64,000 nt of DNA, from contig NZ_RXFS01000007.1 in assembly GCF_003952185.1 (NCBI RefSeq), positions 434,001 through 498,000 on the forward strand. The letters are read 5' to 3'. Source of the stretch: Variovorax sp. 679 (GTDB taxonomy: Bacteria; Pseudomonadota; Gammaproteobacteria; Burkholderiales; Burkholderiaceae_C). A program made the translations under genes and the position numbers. Shown here piece by piece: positions 24,776-32,958 of this stretch; positions within the stretch are counted from its first letter, which is position 1; the number at the start of each line of letters is the position of its first letter. Under the pieces are notes generated by a model. It did not search any database and was not told the DNA's origin. It saw only the letters and a list, made by a program, of their open reading frames with translations.

Positions 24776-26602
24776 CTAAGGAAGCAGCGCCAGCAATGCG
24801 GGGCTCACGCGCATGGGCACGGCCAGCAGGATCTGCCCCATGCCTTTGCCGAGCGGATCGTTGCGCAGCGAGGCCATGCCGCCGCCGCCGAGTGCCTGTT
24901 CGCAGACGAAGTTGAAGGCGTCGATGCCGGGCACCTCGTAGCGCGTGACGCGGCCCTTGACCAGGTGCGCGAGCCATTCGGCCACGCGCGTCTCGGTGAG
25001 CTGCTCGCGCAGCAGCGGAAGCAGGTCGGGGTGGCGTGCGATGACGCCGATGTTCGATGTGTCGCCCTTGTCGCCGCTGCGAGCCCATGCAAGGCGCAGC
25101 AATGGCACTTCGATGCTGTCCGCGGCGGGGGTGTCGATCGTCGTCTGGGTGGCTCTGGCAGGCGAAGAGATGGCGTTGGCCGCTTTGTTGGCGGGCGCAC
25201 CGTCTGTGCGTGGAACATCGATGCGCTCTCCATCGATGGTCACTGCTGCGTCGACCTGCGACTTGTCGAGCAGGAACGCGTACTGCCGGATCGACGGCGA
25301 CGCGGAAGCCCGTCCACCACCCGCGCCGGTGGTGCCCGGTGCCCACGACGTGCCTGCAGGCGCGACCTCCCGCGCGAACAGCTCCAGCGCCTCCTTGCGC
25401 GGATGCGTCACCGCGAGCCGCAGCACAGCCTCGCGCGTCTGCAATGCCTGTGCATGCGGGCCGTAGCAGGACTCCGCGCCCAGCACCTCGATCTGCGTGC
25501 CGCTGTAGGGGCCGAAGCCGTATTGCGAGAACAGTGCGCTCGTGCGCGCGAGGATCGCTTCGCCCGTGCGCCTCGCCTTGGCCACTGCATCGAAGCCGAC
25601 GATGGTGAGTTGCGCCGCTGTCTTGAAGCCGTCGACGTAGGTGGCGCTGACCTTGTAGCTCGCGGTGGGCGCACGGCCGCGCGCGCCGTGCACGCGCACA
25701 CGGTGCTCGCCGGCCTGCTCGATGCGCACCTGCGTGAAGTCGGCCACCACGTCGGGCAGCAGGTAGGCGGCGGGGTCGCCGATCTCGTAGAGCATCTGCT
25801 CGCCCACCACTGCGGGCGTGATCTTGCCGCCGGTGCTCGCGGGCTTGGTGACGACGAAGCTGCCGTCGGCGCTGCATTCGACGATGGGATAGCCGATGTT
25901 CGGCCAGTCGGGCACGGTGTCCCAGTCGGTGTGCAGGCCGCCGGTGGCCTGGCAGCCGCATTCGATGATGTGGCCCGCGAGGCTGCCTGCGGCGAGAAGG
26001 TCGAGGTCGCTCGGCTGCCACTTGAACTCGTGCATGAGCACGCCGAGCGTGACGGCCGAGTCGACGCAGCGGCCGGTGATGACGACCTGCGCGCCCGCAT
26101 CGAGCGCTGCCTGGATCGGACGTGCGCCGAGGTACGCGTTGGCGGTGAGCACGCGTTCGGGCAGCGCGGCGCCGTTCTGCAGTTCGCGCACGGGTGGTTG
26201 CGACTGGCGCAGTTGCGGCAGCAGGGGAGACACGTCGTCGCCGCTCACCACGGCGATCTTCAGCGATATGCCCTGCTCGGCGGCCAGCGCCGCCAGCGCG
26301 TCGGCACAGCCTTGCGGATTGACGCCGCCCGCGTTGCTCACCACGCGGATGCCTTGTTTCACGACGTCCTTCAACACGGACTTCATCGCCACCGAGACGA
26401 AGTCGGTCGCATAGCCGAGCTCGGGCTTCTTGAGCCGCGCGCCCGCGAGGATCGACATGGTGAGTTCGGCAAGGTAGTCGAACACGAGGTAGTCGATCTG
26501 GCCGCTGCCCACGAGCTGCGGCGCGCCCACGCTGCTGTCGCCCCAGAAGCCGGAGGCGCCGCCGATGCGGACGATGCGCTCGTTGTTCTGATTGCTGCTC
26601 AT
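24776..26602 (-). CDS. AtuA-family protein (DUF1446), acyclic terpene utilisation type
   Basis: The product has 608 residues. The N-terminal DUF1446 domain (about 10-450) has IGGASGFWGDS, a SNAGGVNP segment and ITGRCVDSAVTLGVL. The C-terminal ~110 residues match the AtuA-like ferredoxin-fold tail (RSGDKGDTSNIGVIARHP). AtuA is required for citronellol/geraniol catabolism in Pseudomonas; its exact reaction is not settled. Here the carboxylase genes atuCF are absent and only an enoyl-CoA hydratase is coupled upstream (ATGA), so the pathway is likely a different branched acyl-CoA route. Confidence 0.85.
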   Translation of the reverse strand: MSSNQNNERIVRIGGASGFWGDSSVGAPQLVGSGQIDYLVFDYLAELTMSILAGARLKKPELGYATDFVSVAMKSVLKDVVKQGIRVVSNAGGVNPQGCADALAALAAEQGISLKIAVVSGDDVSPLLPQLRQSQPPVRELQNGAALPERVLTANAYLGARPIQAALDAGAQVVITGRCVDSAVTLGVLMHEFKWQPSDLDLLAAGSLAGHIIECGCQATGGLHTDWDTVPDWPNIGYPIVECSADGSFVVTKPASTGGKITPAVVGEQMLYEIGDPAAYLLPDVVADFTQVRIEQAGEHRVRVHGARGRAPTASYKVSATYVDGFKTAAQLTIVGFDAVAKARRTGEAILARTSALFSQYGFGPYSGTQIEVLGAESCYGPHAQALQTREAVLRLAVTHPRKEALELFAREVAPAGTSWAPGTTGAGGGRASASPSIRQYAFLLDKSQVDAAVTIDGERIDVPRTDGAPANKAANAISSPARATQTTIDTPAADSIEVPLLRLAWARSGDKGDTSNIGVIARHPDLLPLLREQLTETRVAEWLAHLVKGRVTRYEVPGIDAFNFVCEQALGGGGMASLRNDPLGKGMGQILLAVPMRVSPALLALLP

Positions 26603-27381
26603 CGGCCGCTCCATTGCGGTTTGCGCTTCTCGCGGAAGGCTAGCTGTCCTTCGGCTGCGTCCTCGGTGAGAGCGAACAGGCCGATCTGGCTCTCGGTGAA
26701 GGCCATCGATTCCTCGAAGGCCATCGCCTCGATCTTCTTCATGGTGTAGAGGCCGCGGCGGATGGCGGCGGGCGACTTGTCGAGCATGCGGCCGAGCAGC
26801 CAGTCGACGCTTTCGTCGACGTCGTCGCTCACGCGGTTGACGAGATTCAGTTCGAGCGCCTGTGTAGCGTCCATGGGTTCGCCGGTGATGCACATCTCGG
26901 CCAGCACGCGGCGCGGCAGCAGGCCGCCGAGCACGCTGAGCACCTGTGCAGGGAAGAGGCCGACCTTCACCTCGGGCAGGCCGAACACGGCCTGGCTGCT
27001 CGCCACTGCCATGTCGCACATCGCCATGAGGCCCATGCCGCCGGCCATGCAGGCGCCGTTGACGCGCGCGATCAGCGGCACGGTCGATTGCCGGGCCTGT
27101 CGGAAGAGATTGGCGAAGCCCTGGTAGGGCGCGGCGTAGTCGAACTTGAAGGAGGTGCCGCTCTGCAGGTCGGCGCCCGCGCAGAAGGCGCGAGTGCCGG
27201 CGCCGGTGATGACCACGGCGCGCACGGCGCTGTCGTTGTTGGCGCGGGCAATGGCGTCGCCCAGGCCGGTGAGCACGGCGGCGTTGATGGCGTTGCGGCG
27301 CTCTTCGCGCTCGATGGTGAGCCACATGACGGGCCCGCGCATCTCTTCGCGCAGTTCGGCGGGTGGAGGGGTTTCGGGCAT
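26599..27381 (-). CDS. Enoyl-CoA hydratase/isomerase family protein
   Basis: The product has 260 residues with crotonase-fold motifs: GAGTRAFCAGADL (CoA/oxyanion), NGACMAGGMGLMAMCD and GLPEVKVGLFP, where the Glu of PEVKVG is in the position of a catalytic acid. It hydrates or isomerises an acyl-CoA double bond. The start at 27381 follows AAGGAA. It is coupled to the AtuA gene by a 4-bp overlap. Confidence 0.9.
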   Translation of the reverse strand: MPETPPPAELREEMRGPVMWLTIEREERRNAINAAVLTGLGDAIARANNDSAVRAVVITGAGTRAFCAGADLQSGTSFKFDYAAPYQGFANLFRQARQSTVPLIARVNGACMAGGMGLMAMCDMAVASSQAVFGLPEVKVGLFPAQVLSVLGGLLPRRVLAEMCITGEPMDATQALELNLVNRVSDDVDESVDWLLGRMLDKSPAAIRRGLYTMKKIEAMAFEESMAFTESQIGLFALTEDAAEGQLAFREKRKPQWSGR

Positions 27382-27432
27382 GGCGCGGATTCCTTCTTCG
27401 GTCGGCTGGAGTTCTGCCCGTAGCGTCGCGCG

Positions 27433-27457
27433 AAAAAAAAGCCGCATCGTGCGGCTT
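27433..27457 (-). terminator. Rho-independent terminator after the GST gene
   Basis: On the minus strand AAGCCGCA-CGA-TGCGGCTT is followed by eight T. It lies about 80 bp beyond the GST stop. Two more hairpins precede it (27464-27505 with arms GAAGCGGCCCG/CGGGCCGCTTC, and GCTCGC-TTTT-GCGAGC at 27515-27530). Confidence 0.85.
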
Positions 27458-27536
27458 GTGGCTGAAGCGGCCCGGGTTTTCCCTAGGAGGGTCTCGGGCC
27501 GCTTCAATGCTTCTGCTCGCTTTTGCGAGCTTCGTA

Positions 27537-28145
27537 TTACTTCAGAAGGCCTTCAGCCTTCATCGCATCCTGAACGGCGGGGCGGGCGCCCACGCGTGCA
27601 TGCCAGGCGAGCAGGTTGGGAAAGTCGGAGATGTCCACGCCGGTGGGCTTGGTCCAGTTGGTGACGGTGAACAGGTAGCCGTCGGCCACGCTGAAGTGCT
27701 CGCCCATCAGGTACTCCTTGCCGGCCAGCTCCTTGTCGAGCCACTGGAAGCGCGACTTGAGCTTGTCCTTGAAGATGCTCTTGGCTTCCTCGGGCATGTT
27801 CGGGTTGAACAGCGGGCTGAAGCCCTTGTGCACCTCGGTGCCGATGAAGGTCAGCCATTCCTGCAGGCGATAGCGCTGCATGGTCCCGGCGGCCGGTGCG
27901 AGGTTCTTGGTGGGTGCCAGGTCGGCGATGTACTGGAGGATGGCGGGGCCTTCGCGCAGGCGGGTGCCGTCGTCGAGCTCGAGCATCGGCACGTAGCCCA
28001 GCGGGTTGATGCCGTAGTAGTCGGTGCCGTCCTGCAGCTTGTGGCTCTTGGTGCTGGCCAGCACGGGTTCGGCGGCGATGCCCGCTTCATGCAGCGCGAT
28101 GTGAGGGGAGAGCGAGCAGGCGCCGGGCGAGTAGTACAGCTTCAT
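27537..28145 (-). CDS. Glutathione S-transferase (bacterial beta class)
   Basis: The product has 202 residues. The thioredoxin-like N-terminal domain has YYSPGACSLSPHIAL (Cys10 as in beta-class GSTs) and the cis-Pro segment GYVPMLELDDG, with GPAILQYIAD. The helical C-terminal domain ends NLLAWHARVGARPAV. It conjugates or reduces electrophiles with glutathione in the cytosol. Monocistronic, with a strong terminator downstream. Confidence 0.92.
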   Translation of the reverse strand: MKLYYSPGACSLSPHIALHEAGIAAEPVLASTKSHKLQDGTDYYGINPLGYVPMLELDDGTRLREGPAILQYIADLAPTKNLAPAAGTMQRYRLQEWLTFIGTEVHKGFSPLFNPNMPEEAKSIFKDKLKSRFQWLDKELAGKEYLMGEHFSVADGYLFTVTNWTKPTGVDISDFPNLLAWHARVGARPAVQDAMKAEGLLK

Positions 28146-28333
28146 TCGAAAACTCCAGTGATGACGAGGTTGGTTGACTGATTGTTATGAGGAACCGCAG
28201 CGGATGCTAGCGGGTTTGGCGGCCTCGCGTTTTTGTCCTACGACCGCATGCGCGGGGCGACTATCGGGCGCACTCACCGCGCTTTCTAAGCTGCCTCGCA
28301 CGGCGGGCAAGGCCTGCTGCAAGGAGTACCAGG

Positions 28334-28519
28334 ATGTTGAAGTACGCGATCATCTTTGCGGTCATCTCCCTCGTGGCCGGCCTGCTCGGCTTCGGCGGCG
28401 TCGCGGCGGGCGCCGCCGGCATCGCGAAGCTGCTGTTCGGCCTGTTCCTGGTGCTGGCGGTGCTGTTCGTTGTTCTGGCCGCGCTGGGCGTGGGTGCGGT
28501 GAAGAAGGCGCTCGACTGA
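28334..28519 (+). CDS. DUF1328 (YtjA-like) small membrane protein
   Basis: The product has 61 residues, nearly all hydrophobic with two membrane helices and a Gly-rich centre (LLGFGGVAAGAAGIAKLLF), typical of DUF1328. A good AAGGAG ribosome binding site lies upstream. Its stop overlaps the transglutaminase start (TGATG), so the two are coupled. Confidence 0.85.
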   Translation: MLKYAIIFAVISLVAGLLGFGGVAAGAAGIAKLLFGLFLVLAVLFVVLAALGVGAVKKALD

Positions 28520-29406
28520 TGCACCTCTCGCACATCGAGGCGCAGCTCGACTACGAGGTGGTCGCGCCAGCCCACATGCTGCTCAACATCGAGGCGGCGC
28601 GCTCGGACATGCAGACCGTCATCAAGGAGAAGCTGGCGATCGAGCCGGCGACCCCGATGCGGTTGTTCTGCGACGAGGGCAGCGGCAACCGCTTCATTCG
28701 CTTCGACGCGAAGCCGGGGCCGCTGAAGATCCGCTACCGGGCCAGCGTGCAGCGCGCGCACGCGGTGGTGCCGACCGATCTGGGCGAGATGCCGGTCAGC
28801 GAGGTACCCGACGAGGTGCTGCACTACACGATGCCCACGCGCTACTGCGAGTCGGACCTGATGTCGCGCTGCGCGCAGCAACTCTTCGGCGACCTGCCGG
28901 CCGGCATCGGCCGGGTGCAGGCCATCGTCGACTGGATCCACGAGAGCATTTCCTATGAGCCGGGCAGCAGCGACTCGACCACGACCGCGCGCGAAGTGTT
29001 CGTGGCACGCGCAGGCGTGTGCCGCGACTTCGCGCACCTGGGCATCACCTTCTGCCGCGCGCTCAACATTCCGGCGCGGCTGGTGGTCGGCTACGTGTGG
29101 TTCGACGAGCCGCCGCAGGATTTCCACGCGGTGCTCGAGGCCTGGCTCGGCGGGCGATGGGTGCTGTTCGATCCGACGCGCATGGCGCCGGTCGATCGGC
29201 TGGTGCGCGTGGGCACGGGGCGCGACGCGAAGGACGTGGCCTTCTGCACGATCTTCGGCAACGTGCGCATGACGGACAAGAAGCTCGTCGTTCGCGAGTT
29301 GCAGGACGAGAGCCTGCAGCCGTCGGTGGCGCCGGCGCCCAGCGGCGAGCTGATCGGCATCGAGAAGCCGATGCCTTTGGCGCAGGCGGCCGAAGCGACG
29401 GACTGA
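28519..29406 (+). CDS. Transglutaminase-like protease family protein
   Basis: The product has 295 residues. An N-terminal transglutaminase-associated beta domain precedes the papain-like core with catalytic Cys in GVCRDFAH, His in DFHAVLEAW and Asp in LFDPTR. Bacterial members are thought to be proteases or amidases; no signal peptide is seen. It starts at the end of the DUF1328 gene (TGATG overlap). Confidence 0.88.
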   Translation: MHLSHIEAQLDYEVVAPAHMLLNIEAARSDMQTVIKEKLAIEPATPMRLFCDEGSGNRFIRFDAKPGPLKIRYRASVQRAHAVVPTDLGEMPVSEVPDEVLHYTMPTRYCESDLMSRCAQQLFGDLPAGIGRVQAIVDWIHESISYEPGSSDSTTTAREVFVARAGVCRDFAHLGITFCRALNIPARLVVGYVWFDEPPQDFHAVLEAWLGGRWVLFDPTRMAPVDRLVRVGTGRDAKDVAFCTIFGNVRMTDKKLVVRELQDESLQPSVAPAPSGELIGIEKPMPLAQAAEATD

Positions 29407-29410
29407 AGCG

Positions 29411-29443
29411 GATAGTTTGCTATTAAAAACATAGCAAACTATC
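29411..29443. repeat. Perfect 13-bp inverted repeat upstream of mnmG
   Basis: GATAGTTTGCTAT and ATAGCAAACTATC flank a 7-base loop. No T-run follows on either side, so it is not a standard intrinsic terminator. It is AT-rich against the surrounding DNA. A shorter, imperfect relative (TGCTATCGAATCAGTAGCA) is at 33902-33920. Confidence 0.8.
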
Positions 29444-29581
29444 AAGAATGCATGGGTCTCTGAAGGCGATTTGGCATGCCCCTCTAGCTTGTCCACACAA
29501 GGGGCGCAGATCGGTCCGGCCGATTAAAATCAGTGCCCCTTTTGCGCCGCGCACGCGTCAGTTGTGCGCCCCCATTTCCAA

Positions 29582-31546
29582 ATGCTGTACCCCGAAGAAT
29601 TCGACGTGATCGTCGTCGGCGGTGGCCATGCCGGCACCGAGGCCGCGCTCGCCGCCGCGCGCATGGGCGCCAAGACGCTGCTGCTCTCCCACAACATCGA
29701 GACGCTGGGGCAGATGAGCTGCAATCCGTCGATCGGCGGCATCGGCAAGGGCCACCTGGTGAAGGAGGTCGATGCGCTCGGCGGTGCGATGGCGATTGCC
29801 ACCGATGAAGCCGGCATCCAGTTCCGTATCCTCAATTCGAGCAAGGGACCGGCCGTGCGCGCGACCCGCGCCCAGGCCGACCGCGTTCTGTACAAGGCGG
29901 CCATCCGCCACCGGCTGGAGAACCAGCCGAATCTGAGCCTGTTCCAGCAAGCCGTCGACGACCTGATGGTGGAGGGCGATCGCGTTGTCGGCGCCGTCAC
30001 GCAGGTGGGCATTGCTTTCCGCGCGCGCACCGTGGTGCTGACGGCGGGTACTTTTCTCGACGGCCGCATCCACGTCGGGCTCGACAACTACCAGGCCGGC
30101 CGCGCGGGCGACCCGCCGGCCGTCAGCCTGTCGGCGCGGCTCAAGGAACTGAAGCTGCCGCAGGGTCGGCTCAAGACGGGTACGCCGCCGCGGCTCGACG
30201 GCCGCAGCATCGATTTCTCGAAGTGCACGGAACAACCCGGCGACGGCATGCCCGGTGGGGCAGGGCCGATGCCGGTGTTCAGCTTCATGGGCCGCGTGGA
30301 CATGCATCCGCAGCAGATGCCCTGCTGGATCACGCACACCAACGCGCGCACGCACGAGATCATCCGCTCGGGCTTCGACCGCAGCCCGATGTTCACCGGC
30401 AAGATCGACGGCGTGGGGCCGCGCTACTGCCCGAGCGTGGAAGACAAGATCAATCGCTTTGCCGACAAGGAAAGCCACCAGATCTTCCTGGAGCCCGAAG
30501 GCCTGACGACCAACGAATACTACCCGAACGGGATCTCGACCAGCTTGCCGTTCGACATCCAGTACCAGCTGGTGCGTTCGATGCCAGGGCTGGAGAACGC
30601 CCACATCCTGCGGCCGGGCTACGCCATCGAGTACGACTACTTCGATCCGCGCGAGCTCAAGAGCAGCTTCGAGACGCGTTCGGTGAAGGGCCTGTTCTTC
30701 GCCGGGCAGATCAACGGCACGACCGGCTATGAAGAGGCGGCGGCCCAGGGGCTGTTCGCCGGCATCAATGCCGCGCTGCAATGCCGTGGCGAAGATGCCT
30801 GGCTGCCGCGCCGTGACGAAGCCTATCTGGGCGTGCTGGTCGACGACCTGATCACCAAGGGTGTGACCGAGCCGTACCGCATGTTCACCAGCCGCGCGGA
30901 GTTCCGTCTGCAGCTGCGCGAAGACAACGCCGACATGCGCCTCACCGAAACCGGCCGCAAGCTGGGCCTGGTGGACGATGCGCGCTGGGACGCTTTCAGC
31001 CGCAAGCGCGATGCTGTTTCACGTGAAACAGAGCGCCTCAAGTCGATCTGGGTGAACCCGCGCAACCTGCCGGCTTCGGAGTCGGAGCGGGTGCTGGGCA
31101 AGGCCATCGACCACGAATACAACCTGGCCGACCTGCTGCGCCGGCCCGACGTGAGCTACGAAACTCTGATGACGCTGGACGGCGGCAAGTACGGTGCCCC
31201 GGCGGCGCTGAGCGGAACCGAGATCGAGCAGATCGAGATCTCGGCCAAGTACTCCGGCTATATCGAACGCCAGCACGATGAAGTCGAGCGCGCCGCGCAC
31301 TTCGAGAACCTGAAGCTGCCGGCTGATTTCGACTACGGCCAGGTCAAGGCGCTGAGTTTCGAGGTGCGCCAGAAGCTGGACAAGCACCGGCCGGAAACGC
31401 TGGGCTTGGCCTCGCGCATCTCCGGGGTGACGCCGGCCGCCATCTCCTTGCTGATGATCCACCTGCGCAAGGGCGGTCACAAAGCCTTCGCCCGCGACGC
31501 CGCCAACTCCACGGAAGCAGCCACCGAGCCGCAGTCCGCCGAATGA
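29582..31546 (+). CDS. mnmG: tRNA uridine-5-carboxymethylaminomethyl modification enzyme MnmG (GidA)
   Basis: The product has 654 residues. The N-terminal FAD-binding motif VVGGGHAGTEAA and the ISCNPSIGG-like SCNPSIGGIGKGHL, together with PRYCPSVEDKI and GTTGYEEAAAQG, are diagnostic. With MnmE it installs the cmnm5 group on wobble U34 of tRNAs in the cytosol. The start at 29582 gives the standard N-terminus (MLYPEEFDVIV). It overlaps rsmG by 4 bp. A perfect parS lies within it. Confidence 0.97.
   Translation: MLYPEEFDVIVVGGGHAGTEAALAAARMGAKTLLLSHNIETLGQMSCNPSIGGIGKGHLVKEVDALGGAMAIATDEAGIQFRILNSSKGPAVRATRAQADRVLYKAAIRHRLENQPNLSLFQQAVDDLMVEGDRVVGAVTQVGIAFRARTVVLTAGTFLDGRIHVGLDNYQAGRAGDPPAVSLSARLKELKLPQGRLKTGTPPRLDGRSIDFSKCTEQPGDGMPGGAGPMPVFSFMGRVDMHPQQMPCWITHTNARTHEIIRSGFDRSPMFTGKIDGVGPRYCPSVEDKINRFADKESHQIFLEPEGLTTNEYYPNGISTSLPFDIQYQLVRSMPGLENAHILRPGYAIEYDYFDPRELKSSFETRSVKGLFFAGQINGTTGYEEAAAQGLFAGINAALQCRGEDAWLPRRDEAYLGVLVDDLITKGVTEPYRMFTSRAEFRLQLREDNADMRLTETGRKLGLVDDARWDAFSRKRDAVSRETERLKSIWVNPRNLPASESERVLGKAIDHEYNLADLLRRPDVSYETLMTLDGGKYGAPAALSGTEIEQIEISAKYSGYIERQHDEVERAAHFENLKLPADFDYGQVKALSFEVRQKLDKHRPETLGLASRISGVTPAAISLLMIHLRKGGHKAFARDAANSTEAATEPQSAE
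31015..31030. promoter_or_regulatory. parS site (perfect) inside mnmG
   Basis: TGTTTCACGTGAAACA is identical to the 16-bp palindromic consensus bound by ParB/Spo0J. It is 3.4 kb upstream of parB and is read in the mnmG frame as V-S-R-E-T. Confidence 0.92.
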
Positions 31547-32196
31547 CGGCGCCGATCGATACGCTGCGCGCCGGCGCAGCCGCCATGGGCGTGGCGCTGA
31601 CCGATCTCCAGGCCGAACAGTTGTTGGCCTACGGCACGCTGATGCTCAAGTGGAACAAGGTCTACAACCTCACGGCGCTGCGCGATCCGGCCAGCGTGCT
31701 GACGCACCATTTGCTCGATAGCCTGGCGGCCGTCGCACCCCTGCAGCGCGAGTGGGCAGGGAAGGGCAAGCTGCTGGACGTGGGCTCAGGCGGCGGTTTG
31801 CCCGGCGTGGTGATTGCCATCATGCGGCCCGATCTCGAGGTGAGCTGCCTCGATGCGGTCGCCAAGAAGGCCGCCTTCGTGCAGCAAGTGGCTGCCGAAT
31901 TGGAGCTGCGAAACCTTCGCGGACTGCACGCCCGGGTCGAATCCCTGGTCGGCAGCTACGAAGTCATCAGCTCTCGCGCCTTCGCCTCGTTGCCCGATTT
32001 CTTCAACGGCTCGATGAACCTGCTCGCACAGGGTGGCGTCTGGCTGGCCATGAAGGGCAAGGTGCCGACCGATGAACTCGCCGCCTTGCCGAAGGGCGTG
32101 TCTGTGTTTCACGTGGAACAACTGATGGTTCCGGGCCTGGATGCCGAGCGCTGCATCGTCTGGGCGCGCAAGGAAGCGGCCGAAATCAGCGCCTGA
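31543..32196 (+). CDS. rsmG: 16S rRNA (guanine-527-N7)-methyltransferase RsmG (GidB)
   Basis: The product has 217 residues with the SAM-binding motif LLDVGSGGGLPGVV and an N-terminal helical lead with YGTLMLKWNKVYNLTA. It methylates G527 in the 16S rRNA 530 loop. Coupled to mnmG by an ATGA overlap. A second parS-like site lies near its 3' end. Confidence 0.96.
   Translation: MTAPIDTLRAGAAAMGVALTDLQAEQLLAYGTLMLKWNKVYNLTALRDPASVLTHHLLDSLAAVAPLQREWAGKGKLLDVGSGGGLPGVVIAIMRPDLEVSCLDAVAKKAAFVQQVAAELELRNLRGLHARVESLVGSYEVISSRAFASLPDFFNGSMNLLAQGGVWLAMKGKVPTDELAALPKGVSVFHVEQLMVPGLDAERCIVWARKEAAEISA
32105..32120. promoter_or_regulatory. parS-like site (one mismatch) inside rsmG
   Basis: TGTTTCACGTGGAACA differs from the perfect parS by a single base. 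It lies 1.1 kb after the perfect copy and 0.8 kb before parA. Confidence 0.8.
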
Positions 32197-32213
32197 ATCC
32201 GCAAAAGAAGCGG

Positions 32214-32237
32214 CGACACCGGTAAAAGCCGGTGTCG
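32214..32237 (+). terminator. Hairpin after rsmG, possible weak terminator
   Basis: CGACACCGG and CCGGTGTCG form a perfect 9-bp stem with a 6-base loop, 18 bp past the rsmG stop. No T-run follows, so termination may be weak or Rho-assisted. Confidence 0.4.
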
Positions 32238-32322
32238 GAACAGTCCTGGCGGCGGTGTGCTCGCTTAGACTCGATGCCTCCCTCTGGTCCCATTCCCGGC
32301 TCGCTTTTTCGAGGCAAATCCC

Positions 32323-32937
32323 ATGTTCGGCATCGCTGACTACGGCGCATTCGTCGCCGCCATCGTCCTGTTCCTTCTGATTCCCGGTCCGGGCAATCTG
32401 GCACTGATTACCTCGACGAGCAAAGGCGGCATTCGCGGTGGATTGGCTGCGACGGCCGGCGTGATCATCGGCGACCAGTTCCTGCTGTGGGCGGCAGTGG
32501 CGGGCGTATCGGCCGTGATGGCCGCCTACCCGGCTGCCTTCAAGGCAGTGCAGTGGTTGGGCGCCGCCTACCTGGCGTGGATGGGCATCAAGATGCTGTT
32601 GGCCAAGCCCGGCTCGGCGCCGATCTTCAACATCAAACCCAGCCATTTCATGCGCCAGGCTTTCACCATCACGCTGCTGAACCCCAAGGCCATCGTGTTC
32701 TACATGGCCTTCTTCCCGCTGTTCGTGGACCCGGCCCGGCACCAGGGCCTGATCACCTTCGGCGCGATGGCGGTGACGATTGCCGCGCTGACCTTCCTGT
32801 ACGGCCTGACCTCGACGCTGCTCACGCACTTCCTGGCCGAGCGCATCCGCGCCAATCCCCGCATTTCCACCACGCTCGAAAAGCTTGCCGGCACCTTCCT
32901 GATCGCCTTCGGCGTCAAGCTCGCAATCTCGCGCTGA
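32323..32937 (+). CDS. LysE-family amino acid exporter
   Basis: The product has 204 residues with about six membrane helices. The N-terminal LLIPGPGNLALITSTSKGG is the family signature (PGP), and LLNPKAIVFYMAFFPLF follows mid-protein. RhtB/LysE proteins export amino acids or derivatives; the substrate is not predictable. It lies between rsmG and parA, an uncommon place for a transporter. Confidence 0.9.
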   Translation: MFGIADYGAFVAAIVLFLLIPGPGNLALITSTSKGGIRGGLAATAGVIIGDQFLLWAAVAGVSAVMAAYPAAFKAVQWLGAAYLAWMGIKMLLAKPGSAPIFNIKPSHFMRQAFTITLLNPKAIVFYMAFFPLFVDPARHQGLITFGAMAVTIAALTFLYGLTSTLLTHFLAERIRANPRISTTLEKLAGTFLIAFGVKLAISR

Positions 32938-32958
32938 TCGATCGATCCCGGTACTCAC

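Noticed and set aside
22994..26749. 1251-codon open frame on the plus strand
   Set aside because: It runs antisense across the RidA, old yellow enzyme and AtuA genes, all of which have clear family motifs. Long antisense open frames are expected in high-GC DNA; the translated product is His/Arg/Ala-rich without recognisable domains.
29407..29581. Palindrome before mnmG as an intrinsic terminator of the transglutaminase gene
   Set aside because: The stem is strong but no T-run follows on the plus strand; listed as an inverted repeat instead.
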